DNA from: Candidatus Eiseniibacteriota bacterium
GTDB lineage: Bacteria > Arandabacterota > Arandabacteria > Arandabacterales > Arandabacteraceae
Length of the DNA: 7,559 nucleotides
NCBI GenBank assembly: GCA_030622265.1
Contig: JAUXGG010000066.1
Location: 1-7,559, forward strand
Reading direction: 5' to 3'
Below the pieces are notes generated by a model. It was not told where the DNA came from. It made no database searches and worked only from the letters and a program-made list of their open reading frames with translations. The position numbers were made by a program, and so were the translations under genes. Position 1 is the first letter of the stretch. Every line of letters starts with the position of its first letter. Shown here piece by piece: positions 1 through 5,467 of the stretch.

Positions 1-304
1 CCGGGCGCTCCTGCCAAGCGTCCTGGATTCGCCTGATCCAATAAGGTCTATCAATCACGGAACCATAATTACCATTTGGGCGTCTATTTGTCAAGTATGT
101 TTTCACCCGCGAGGATGAAGATAGGGGCATGTTCGCTGTCAGGACAATTCGAATGTGTAATCCTCCCACACAATGGGGTCTCCGACAATCCCGGGGTGGC
201 CCAACGGGCAGAAGGTCAAGGGGATAGAGGCGCGAGCCGCCCACCTGCCCCTGTCTAAACCTGGCCCCGCACTAAATCGTCTGCGCCTGGCACCTCTTTT
301 TCGC
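1..304. other. Stretch with no supportable gene
   Basis: I see no convincing gene here. The reading frames that exist are short, lack ribosome binding sites and resemble no family I know. One frame is open from the left edge to about base 117 and could be the tail of an upstream gene, but its sequence gives no domain signal. A 6-bp inverted repeat, GGGCAG at 206-211 and CTGCCC at 245-250, has a 33-base loop and is too weak to call a terminator. The segment is best read as intergenic DNA ahead of the promoter at 305. Confidence 0.5.
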
Positions 305-332
305 TTGACATAGCTCGAGAATGCAGTATATT
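305..332 (+). promoter_or_regulatory. Sigma-70 promoter of the winged-helix/nucleotidyltransferase gene
   Basis: A perfect -35 box TTGACA (305-310) is followed after 16 bases by TATATT (327-332), a good -10 box. Transcription would start near 339, about 36 bases before the ATG at 375. The -10 box lies inside the first of two palindromes (322-340), so a protein bound there should block RNA polymerase. The sequence match is direct; activity and repression are inferred. Confidence 0.75.
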
Positions 333-361
333 TCACTGCAAGTGCAGTAATTATAACTGCG
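322..361. promoter_or_regulatory. Tandem palindromic operator (two 19-bp sites)
   Basis: Two copies of an inverted repeat, TGCAGT-N7-ACTGCA at 322-340 and TGCAGT-N7-ACTGCG at 343-361, are separated by two bases. Their starts are 21 bp apart, close to two helical turns, so bound dimers would sit on the same face of the DNA. Both spacers are AT-rich. The first copy covers the -10 box and the second ends directly before the Shine-Dalgarno sequence. The inner half-sites also form a 14-bp inverted repeat (335-348). The likely ligand is the winged-helix protein encoded immediately downstream, giving autoregulation; that assignment is inferred from position. Confidence 0.7.
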
Positions 362-374
362 AAAGGAGTCCGTC

Positions 375-977
375 ATGCTGGACAGCCTATTTGGCTCTCG
401 GCTGCGCGCCAGGGCTCTTGGGTGGCTTCTAACGCATCCGCGTGAGCGCTACTATGTGAGGGAGCTGGCCAACATACTTGGGGAGGATTCGACCAACCTT
501 AGCCGCGAGCTCGCCCGCCTCGCCCGGATGGGCATACTGGTCTGCGAAGAGGAAGGGCGCCAGAAATACTATCAGGTCAACCGTGACTCCCCAGTTTTTG
601 AGGAGCTAAGGGGATTGGCCGTTAAGACCTTTGCAGTCGGAGATGTTGTGCGAAAGGCTCTGGAGCCGTTGACGAACTGTGTTCGTGTGGCTTTCATCTA
701 CGGCTCGTTTGCTGAAGGCCGTGAGAATGCCGCGAGTGACATCGATCTGGTTGTTGTGGGCACCACCAGCCTGGCCGCGGCATCCAGGGCCCTGAGATCG
801 GCAGAAGAAGAGCTGGGACGGGAGGTAAACGCCATTATCTATCCACCGGAAGAGTTTCGCGCAAAGATTGAAGAAGGCCACCACTTCGTGAATGCCATCC
901 TAACAGGGGAGAAGATCTTTCTCATTGGAGACATGGATGACCTTGCAGGACTGGCTGGAAAGCCGCTATCTGACTAA
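375..977 (+). CDS. Winged-helix / minimal nucleotidyltransferase fusion protein, probable autoregulator
   Basis: This 200-aa protein has two domains. Residues 1-75 form an ArsR/MarR-like winged helix: YYVRELANIL opens the helix-turn-helix, LSRELARLARMGIL is the recognition-helix region, and GRQKYYQVN is the wing. Residues 95-165 form a pol-beta-type minimal nucleotidyltransferase (MNT) domain with GSF at 110-112 and the metal-binding pair D122 and D124 (SDIDLVVVG). The third acidic position, usually on the next strand, appears to be N152 (REVNAIIY), so catalysis is uncertain. MNT proteins often act as antitoxins that nucleotidylate HEPN toxins, but no HEPN gene follows here. AAAGGAG (362-368) lies six bases before the ATG and fixes the start. 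The doubled palindrome over the promoter suggests it represses its own gene. Family call is firm; biological role is unknown. Confidence 0.85.
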   Translation: MLDSLFGSRLRARALGWLLTHPRERYYVRELANILGEDSTNLSRELARLARMGILVCEEEGRQKYYQVNRDSPVFEELRGLAVKTFAVGDVVRKALEPLTNCVRVAFIYGSFAEGRENAASDIDLVVVGTTSLAAASRALRSAEEELGREVNAIIYPPEEFRAKIEEGHHFVNAILTGEKIFLIGDMDDLAGLAGKPLSD

Positions 978-1060
978 ACACACCCGGGGGGATCAGTGGT
1001 ATTCTGCCACGGGTACTCATTATCTCATCCACTGAGCGAACCCCATTTGCAGGCAGCCAC

Positions 1061-1077
1061 GTCCACGTTTCGTGGAC
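1061..1077. promoter_or_regulatory. Perfect 7-bp inverted repeat with TTT centre, possible operator
   Basis: GTCCACG-TTT-CGTGGAC is a perfect inverted repeat with a three-base centre. It is followed directly by ATACTAT, which resembles a -10 box (TACTAT), although no matching -35 is visible. No U-tract follows, so a terminator is unlikely. An operator for an unknown regulator is the best guess, and the function is unproven. Confidence 0.35.
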
Positions 1078-1236
1078 ATACTATGCAAGAATCGCTGTTG
1101 CTTCCAGAATGCAAACATACCGAGACCAGCAGCCTTCGATAGCAGGGTCGCCGTGCCTCAAACACCGATCTCCACTCGAAAATCCATTGGAAAATGGCCG
1201 CTCAAGGTGATATTCAGGAATGAGGAGGAGACCGGC

Positions 1237-1271
1237 CCAAACCCGAACACAGAACCAGCACCAAACCCGAA
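1237..1271 (+). repeat. 11-bp direct repeat in the sigma-factor leader
   Basis: CCAAACCCGAA occurs at 1237-1247 and again at 1261-1271, 24 bases apart, within an A/C-rich, T-poor tract running up to the ribosome binding site. ECF promoters often carry an AAC-type -35 motif, and this tract holds several, so part of an autoregulated promoter could lie here. The repeat is direct observation; the promoter role is a guess. Confidence 0.35.
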
Positions 1272-1305
1272 ACAAAACTGAAACAAACTTAGGAGCCGGC
1301 TCGTA

Positions 1306-1878
1306 TTGGTTATGGAAGGGATAAACGAAATAGAACTCATCCAGGGAGCTTTAGATGGAGACCGGAAGGCCCAGGAAGCACTTGTCAGGCTCTATGAGCG
1401 GAGGCTCTTCGGTCACATCTACCGGATGGTGGGTAACTACGAGGATACGAGAGACATCCTCCAGGAGACCATGGTGAGAGCGCTTACGAATCTCAACCAG
1501 TACAAGGTGGCCAACTCCTTCACGGGCTGGATCTTCAAGATTGCCACCAACCGCTCGCTCGACTTCTTAAGGAGGCGGAAGCTCGAGAGTAGGACCTTCG
1601 CCTATGAGGGGGAGATTCGCCTGGAGGACATCTCCAATGGCAGGACGCGGCATGACGCAAAGGTCGCCGATGCCCTCGACTGGGACTTGGTGGAGGGCTG
1701 TCTCGAGCGGCTGGATCCCAGGTACAAGGCGGTGCTTTTCCTGCGTTACAAGGACGGCCTCGCCTATAAGGAGATCGCCGACGCGCTTTCCATTCCCATG
1801 GGGACGGTAAAGGTCCTGCTCCACAGGGGGAGGCTTGAGCTTAAGAAGCTGGTGCGAAAGGAGGTAGGGACGCAATGA
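1306..1878 (+). CDS. ECF-type RNA polymerase sigma-70 factor
   Basis: This 190-aa protein directs RNA polymerase to a specific promoter set. Region 2 spans about residues 24-92 and includes DTRDILQETMVRALTNL and the -10-recognition part FTGWIFKIATNRSLDFLRRRK. Region 4 spans about 127-182, with LDPRYKAVLFLRYKDGLAYKEIADALS followed by the recognition helix GTVKVLLHRGRLELKK. There is no region 1.1 or 3, and the length is normal for ECF factors. The start is TTG at 1306, ten bases after AGGAG (1291-1295). An in-frame ATG at 1312 is the alternative but lies 16 bases from that site. The stop overlaps the next start by four bases (ATGA), implying translational coupling. A zinc-finger anti-sigma gene two genes downstream probably controls it. 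Regulon unknown. Confidence 0.93.
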   Translation: MVMEGINEIELIQGALDGDRKAQEALVRLYERRLFGHIYRMVGNYEDTRDILQETMVRALTNLNQYKVANSFTGWIFKIATNRSLDFLRRRKLESRTFAYEGEIRLEDISNGRTRHDAKVADALDWDLVEGCLERLDPRYKAVLFLRYKDGLAYKEIADALSIPMGTVKVLLHRGRLELKKLVRKEVGTQ

Positions 1879-2987
1879 CACGGACTACTACGCGGAAGCT
1901 GATGCGGAAGGCAACATTGAACATCACTTGGAAGAGGTCATTGACGGTAGGACTTCTCGTTCTGCTCACGACAAGCGTCTCAGGATGCGTGCTGGAGGGA
2001 GACTATAAGTACAAGGGCAATGAGACCACCACCGAGGTCGTCGATCTTACCGGTGTGGATACGATCGAGATGAAGCTGGGCTCGACGGATGTTGAGATCC
2101 TCTCCCAGGACGGCAGCGATGGGACCTTCGTCATCAAGAAGACCTTCAAGACCAATAAGAAGGACCACGGGCCGGAGCTCCTCAAGAAGGCCGAGATCAC
2201 CTTTCAGCGGGACGGCTCGACCCTCATCATAGGGCGGAAGGGCATCAAACGAACCGGAATGGACATGTTCACCAAGGGCTATGTGTCGATAGATATTATC
2301 GCAACCCTCGCCGGGGACTTAAACCTCGTCATCAATACCGGAAGCGGTGATATCGATATCGACTACCGGGAGGCGCCGGTCAAGATCCGAACGGGAAGCG
2401 GCGACGTGGTTGCCGAGATACTTGCCGCAGGGCTCGAGGCCTCGACCGGTAGCGGCGACATCAATCTTAAAGGGGCAAGCGGGTATCTAAAGTTCACGGC
2501 CGGAAGCGGTGACCTGGTTGCGGGTGATATCAAGGGCAGTGTCGTGATCTCGGTGGGAAGCGGTGACGTCGAGATAGAAAAGGTGATGGGGGATGTGAAC
2601 TTCAGTTCGGGAAGCGGTGACCTGGAGATTGGCTCCTCCCGGGGCGGTCTGGTAGCAGGCACCGGAAGCGGCGACCTTGATTTCTATGACCATGTGGGCA
2701 ATGCCGATCTTACCACCTCAAGCGGTGATGTGCTCCTGCACCTTGGCGCCTCCGAGGGTGAGATCAAGGTGGGCGCATCGAGCGGTGATGTGGATCTTGT
2801 TATCTACAATAGCGATTCGGTGGAGCTCGACTTGCGTACTTCCAGCGGCTCAATGACCTCCAATATCCCTCTTGTGGTGAAGGATGCGACCCGCAAGCGG
2901 CTCTATGGAAGCTTGGGTGACGGCGCGCTCAAGGTGGATATCATGACCTCGAGTGGAGACATAAGCATTAGCCAGGGGAGTATCTAA
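1875..2987 (+). CDS. DUF4097-type beta-repeat lipoprotein with GSGD repeats
   Basis: This 370-aa protein begins with a basic stretch and a hydrophobic segment (about 22-37) ending in the lipobox VSGC, which makes C38 the probable lipidated cysteine. The mature protein would therefore be membrane-anchored outside the cytoplasm. From about residue 155 it consists of short beta-strand repeats marked by GSGD, seven copies at an exact 18-residue step, then SSGD/SSGS at slightly longer steps. This fits the DUF4097/DUF2807 class of parallel beta-solenoids, sometimes labelled putative adhesins; molecular function is not established. AAAGGAGG (1857-1864) sits ten bases before the ATG, which overlaps the sigma-factor stop. 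A later ATG at 1902 would shorten the n-region but has no good ribosome site. Its place between sigma and anti-sigma genes suggests a sensor or regulated envelope part; this is inference. Confidence 0.85.
   Translation: MTRTTTRKLMRKATLNITWKRSLTVGLLVLLTTSVSGCVLEGDYKYKGNETTTEVVDLTGVDTIEMKLGSTDVEILSQDGSDGTFVIKKTFKTNKKDHGPELLKKAEITFQRDGSTLIIGRKGIKRTGMDMFTKGYVSIDIIATLAGDLNLVINTGSGDIDIDYREAPVKIRTGSGDVVAEILAAGLEASTGSGDINLKGASGYLKFTAGSGDLVAGDIKGSVVISVGSGDVEIEKVMGDVNFSSGSGDLEIGSSRGGLVAGTGSGDLDFYDHVGNADLTTSSGDVLLHLGASEGEIKVGASSGDVDLVIYNSDSVELDLRTSSGSMTSNIPLVVKDATRKRLYGSLGDGALKVDIMTSSGDISISQGSI
2340..2960 (+). repeat. Coding tandem repeat, 54-bp period (GSGD solenoid turns)
   Basis: Codons for GSGD begin at 2340, 2394, 2448, 2502, 2556, 2610 and 2664, each 54 bases apart, followed by SSGD at 2718, again 54 bases on. 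Later turns, SSGD at 2778, SSGS at 2841 and SSGD at 2949, drift to longer steps. The tetrapeptide is highly conserved while the rest of each turn varies, which points to selection on the turn rather than very recent duplication. Confidence 0.85.
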
Positions 2988-2988
2988 G

Positions 2989-3624
2989 TTGGAACCAAGA
3001 GACTCTTCAAGACCAAAAGATCCTGCATGCGAGCGAGTGGGCAAGGCCTTTGAGCGCCTGATCGACGGTGACCTGACTCAAGGCGACCCGGATGTGGTGG
3101 AGATAAAGGCGGAGTTGAAGGCCTTAAAGGACCATCTGGCCTCATGTGAGGCTTGCCGGGCTCTCTACGCATTGGATCTCGCACTTATAGAATCGATCAG
3201 GACAGCGCCGGCAGTGGCCTTTGAGAGTGTCGCGGGTAAGGTGGTGAGGGAGGTAAGGGCCAAGGAGCGTCGGTCGCTGGTACTCCGCTGGGCACCGGTC
3301 ATTGGTGTGGCATCCTGGGTAGGAATGATCGCGGTGGTCTATGGGAGAGGAATCCTGGAGTGCTTCATTGGGCTCCTGACCGGCGGACTTCAGTCGAGTC
3401 CGGTGCTCGGGGGCTTAAGCCGGGTAGCCGGGGTGGGCCTTAAGCTACTTGATATAACGAAATCACTGGTATTCGACAGTGCGCTTGGCAGTAGGGCCTC
3501 GGCTTATGCGCCGCAGGTGGCGATGGGCATCCTCATGGCAGGCGTACTGGCGATAATCATGATGTATGGAATGGGAATCTGGTTAGGAAAACCCAGGGAG
3601 GTGAAATCATGGCACAGAAGCTGA
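2989..3624 (+). CDS. Membrane anti-sigma factor with zinc-finger (zf-HC2/ZAS-like) domain
   Basis: This 211-aa protein probably binds and inhibits the ECF sigma factor encoded at 1306. The cytoplasmic N-terminal region carries H49-x3-C53-x2-C56 (HLASCEAC), the core of the zinc-binding anti-sigma domain, and C14 lies 35 residues before H49 as the likely fourth ligand. A linker rich in Arg/Lys/Glu (84-100) precedes a membrane segment at about 102-118, and a second lies at about 177-199, so both ends should be cytoplasmic. The start is TTG at 2989: AGGGGAG (2974-2980) is eight bases upstream, and the previous gene ends one base before. It overlaps the next gene by 16 bases. The region between the two membrane segments (119-176) is the candidate sensing part. 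No protease site is evident. Partner assignment rests on operon context. Confidence 0.85.
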   Translation: MEPRDSSRPKDPACERVGKAFERLIDGDLTQGDPDVVEIKAELKALKDHLASCEACRALYALDLALIESIRTAPAVAFESVAGKVVREVRAKERRSLVLRWAPVIGVASWVGMIAVVYGRGILECFIGLLTGGLQSSPVLGGLSRVAGVGLKLLDITKSLVFDSALGSRASAYAPQVAMGILMAGVLAIIMMYGMGIWLGKPREVKSWHRS

Positions 3625-4736
3625 TGATAACGCTTGTTGTCGTATGCCTGGCAGTGCTCGGAGTCATGGCTCCGATGGCGTTAAAGGCCGAAGACTCGGT
3701 TGTGACCCGGATCAGGATCGATGACAGTGGTGTCAAGGTGGGGGATACCCATATTGACACCGATGAGGGTATCTCGAGGATTGAGAAGGTCAGGGTTATC
3801 GGTGAGGACGTGGTCCAGTTCGGTGATGACATCGTCATCGAAGCAGGCGAAATTGTAGAGGGCGATGTCGTTAGCGTACTGGGAAGCATCGTAGTCGACG
3901 GCATGGTGGACGGCGATGTGGTCTCTGTCGGGGGCGGGATCACGGTAGGCCCCGAGGGGGAGATCGATGGTGATGCGGTTGCCGTCGGTGGGCGTGTCAC
4001 CAAGGAGCCGGGAGGCATAATCAGGGGCGAGACGGTGAGTATCGGAAGCGGGGCACGATACCCGCTGGGGTTTCACCGGGGACCTTTCTTCGCGGGGAGC
4101 TTTTTCTCGCGCGGCGGCCGGCTCTTCATGTTTGTGATGTGGACCATTCTTCTTGTTGTCCTGGGGCTCATCGTGATGGCGGTCGCCAGGCGGCCGGTAG
4201 AGCGGGTGTGCGAGCTCTCGAGGAATGAAGCTTTCAAGATGGGGCTCATCGGACTCCTGGTCGAAGTCCTGATTATGCCGGCGATGGCCCTGCTTTGCAT
4301 GACGGTAATAGGAATTCCAGTAGCGATATTCGTTATTCCGCTGCTCCTGACGCTGGCGCTTCTGCTAGGCTATGTGGGAGTGAGCTACGCGGTCGGTGAG
4401 AGGATCGGAAACGGCCATGGCCGCTCTCCTTACGGGAGCATGGTGATTGGCCTCTTAATCCTCCAGGGGCTTGTGATACTGGGCGCGCTCATAGGCCTCC
4501 CGGGTGGAGGCCTGGGGCTCGTGGGTACGACGATAAAGGTGATCGGATACGCGGTGATCTACGTGGCGGCCACCGTGGGTCTTGGAGCTGTCATAATGAG
4601 CAAGTTCGGGACCAAGGATATGCAGCCAGCGACGACTGTGGAGTTTCAGGTGGGGCCGCAGGGGCCAGGACAGCCGCCTCAGGCACCGCCACCAGCGCCG
4701 GGTGGTTCTGGTATGGCGACACCAGGGACAATGTAG
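3609..4736 (+). CDS. Exported bactofilin-like (polymer-forming) domain fused to a multi-pass membrane region
   Basis: This 375-aa protein starts with a signal peptide (about 1-27, ending LKA before EDS). Residues 61-148 form bactofilin-like beta turns with GDVVSV at 85, GDVVSV at 102, GDAVAV at 121 and GETVSI at 140, spaced 17-19 residues. About five membrane segments follow (roughly 172-193, 212-232, 236-265, and two more near 278-325), then a Pro/Gly/Gln-rich tail. Annotated proteins of this shape are often called polymer-forming cytoskeletal or hypothetical membrane proteins. Unlike true bactofilins, which are cytoplasmic, this solenoid should face outward. Strong site GGGAGG (3596-3601) lies seven bases before the ATG, inside the anti-sigma gene. 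It is probably the last gene of the sigma operon and may be a target or envelope effector; function is unknown. Confidence 0.75.
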   Translation: MAQKLMITLVVVCLAVLGVMAPMALKAEDSVVTRIRIDDSGVKVGDTHIDTDEGISRIEKVRVIGEDVVQFGDDIVIEAGEIVEGDVVSVLGSIVVDGMVDGDVVSVGGGITVGPEGEIDGDAVAVGGRVTKEPGGIIRGETVSIGSGARYPLGFHRGPFFAGSFFSRGGRLFMFVMWTILLVVLGLIVMAVARRPVERVCELSRNEAFKMGLIGLLVEVLIMPAMALLCMTVIGIPVAIFVIPLLLTLALLLGYVGVSYAVGERIGNGHGRSPYGSMVIGLLILQGLVILGALIGLPGGGLGLVGTTIKVIGYAVIYVAATVGLGAVIMSKFGTKDMQPATTVEFQVGPQGPGQPPQAPPPAPGGSGMATPGTM

Positions 4737-4740
4737 GGAC

Positions 4741-4800
4741 AATACAGAGAGATATCCAAGAGTAGGGCCAGGGCCGGGTGAAAGCCCGGCCCCCTGTATT
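4741..4800 (+). terminator. Hairpin after the sigma operon, probable terminator
   Basis: GGGCCGGG (4771-4778) pairs perfectly with CCCGGCCC (4785-4792). A T-G wobble pair closes a GAAA loop, a stable GNRA-type tetraloop. Outer arms AATACAG (4741-4747) and CTGTATT (4794-4800) are also perfect complements and could extend the fold. The sequence after the stem has only a short T-rich stretch (TGTATTT), so intrinsic termination would be imperfect. It may instead protect the mRNA 3' end. It starts four bases after the stop codon of the last operon gene. Confidence 0.6.
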
Positions 4801-4861
4801 TGGGGGGAAGCAGTCGACTAATGTTGACACCTCGGCACCTACGACTCCAAACTCCGGCAGC

Positions 4862-4878
4862 CTGCGGTTCAGACAGTA
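4862..4878 (+). repeat. Left terminal inverted repeat of the insertion sequence
   Basis: CTGCGGTTCAGACAGTA matches the reverse complement of 7370-7386 at all 17 positions. If one base (C) is skipped, the match extends outward by CAG, so the true end could be three or four bases further left. Confidence 0.85.
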
Positions 4879-5039
4879 GCGCGTAGCGGGTGAAGCTGTA
4901 TCCGCATGCTGGTGTATCTCTATATCAGGTCATCAATTGAGCACCTTATGAGGCTTGCCTGAATCAACCCGGAGAAGATTTTCCAGGGATGTAGAGTTTT
5001 CTTGCTATTTGCTACTGTAATCTGTATGTTTATATATAG
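4879..5039. other. Left end of the insertion sequence, with possible transposition-gene promoter
   Basis: This noncoding 161-base stretch becomes AT-rich near the first gene. TTGCTA (5002-5007) and TATGTT (5025-5030) are separated by 17 bases and could form a weak promoter. Transcription would then begin around 5037, almost at the ATG at 5040, giving a leaderless message. Small inverted repeats such as TCAGG/CCTGA (4925-4929, 4958-4962) are too short to interpret. Confidence 0.35.
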
Positions 5040-5444
5040 ATGAGGATACAGTCCCAATCAGACAGGCGCAAGTTGAGCCAACTGAGACGATCCCTCGTTC
5101 GACTCACCGGGGAGGTACGGGGTCTCATTGATCCGTTCCTTTCCGATAAGCCGGTGATCAAGGGCTCGCTCTATGAGCTGAAGCGCAAGTGTGGGAATCC
5201 GGGGTGTAAGTGCGCTGGTGGCGAGTTGCATAGCAGCATGGTAGTCAGTGCGAGTGAGAAGGGCCGGAAGAGTCTGCGAGTTATTCCACGTGGCTTCCTT
5301 GTTGAAGTGCGTGCTAAGGTGCGTCGTTATAGGCGCCTGAGGCGGTCACGCGCGCGGCTGGTGGAGGTACACGGGCAGATGCTTAAGTTGATGGATAGGA
5401 TGGAGAGGATGCGCCGTGATGAGGTTCCCCGGGTTGAGCGATAG
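5040..5444 (+). CDS. DUF6788-like zinc-motif protein of the insertion sequence
   Basis: This 134-aa basic protein resembles the small DUF6788 family found just upstream of some IS4-like transposases. The marker is KGSLYELKRKCGNPGCKC followed by H: C51-x4-C56-x-C58-x5-H64, a probable zinc site. The N- and C-terminal parts are rich in Arg and Lys with likely helical or coiled character (about 8-30 and 90-130), so DNA or RNA contact is plausible. The function in transposition is not known; it may help the transposase bind or be regulated. An in-frame TAG (5037-5039) lies directly before the ATG, so no earlier start is possible. No Shine-Dalgarno site is present, unlike every other gene in the window. 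The stop is 23 bases before the transposase start. Confidence 0.75.
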   Translation: MRIQSQSDRRKLSQLRRSLVRLTGEVRGLIDPFLSDKPVIKGSLYELKRKCGNPGCKCAGGELHSSMVVSASEKGRKSLRVIPRGFLVEVRAKVRRYRRLRRSRARLVEVHGQMLKLMDRMERMRRDEVPRVER

Positions 5445-5467
5445 AGGAAGTTGAGATGAGGCTGTAG

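Larger units (their letters stand above)
978..1305. other. Intergenic leader between the first gene and the sigma-factor operon
   Basis: No gene is supported in these 328 bases. A GTG-initiated frame at 1072-1281 has no ribosome binding site and a biased Pro/Asn-rich tail, so it is left out. The stretch contains a 7-bp inverted repeat with a long loop (TCAGTGG 993-999, CCACTGA 1029-1035), a perfect 17-bp palindrome (1061-1077) and an 11-bp direct repeat (1237-1271). The operon promoter must lie here or further upstream, but I see no clear sigma-70 match. That is expected if the operon uses its own ECF-type promoter. No U-tract terminator follows the upstream gene. Confidence 0.5.

Noticed and set aside
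2..117. Open frame from the left edge that could be the end of an upstream gene
   Set aside because: Only about 38 codons, no family resemblance, and no terminator behind it; cannot be supported.
76..258. 60-aa frame on the + strand before the first promoter
   Set aside because: No ribosome binding site, no recognisable domain, and a composition like neighbouring noncoding DNA.
121..300. Possible tRNA or structured RNA suggested by an ATTCGAAT-like stretch and GC-rich segments
   Set aside because: No cloverleaf arms or conserved RNA signature could be paired around it.
1072..1281. 69-aa GTG-initiated frame ending in a Pro/Asn-rich tail
   Set aside because: It begins inside a palindrome, has no ribosome binding site, and the tail simply reflects an A/C-rich leader with a direct repeat.
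2363..2662. 99-aa repetitive frame on the - strand
   Set aside because: It is the antisense of the GSGD repeats; its Pro/Ser periodicity mirrors the 54-bp coding repeat.
2340..2960. CRISPR or noncoding repeat array suggested by the regular 54-bp period
   Set aside because: The repeat is short (about 12 bases), degenerate at third codon positions and in frame with a protein, so it is a coding repeat.
4824..4852. TTGACA at 4824-4829 as a promoter upstream of the insertion sequence
   Set aside because: No -10-like hexamer lies 16-18 bases downstream.
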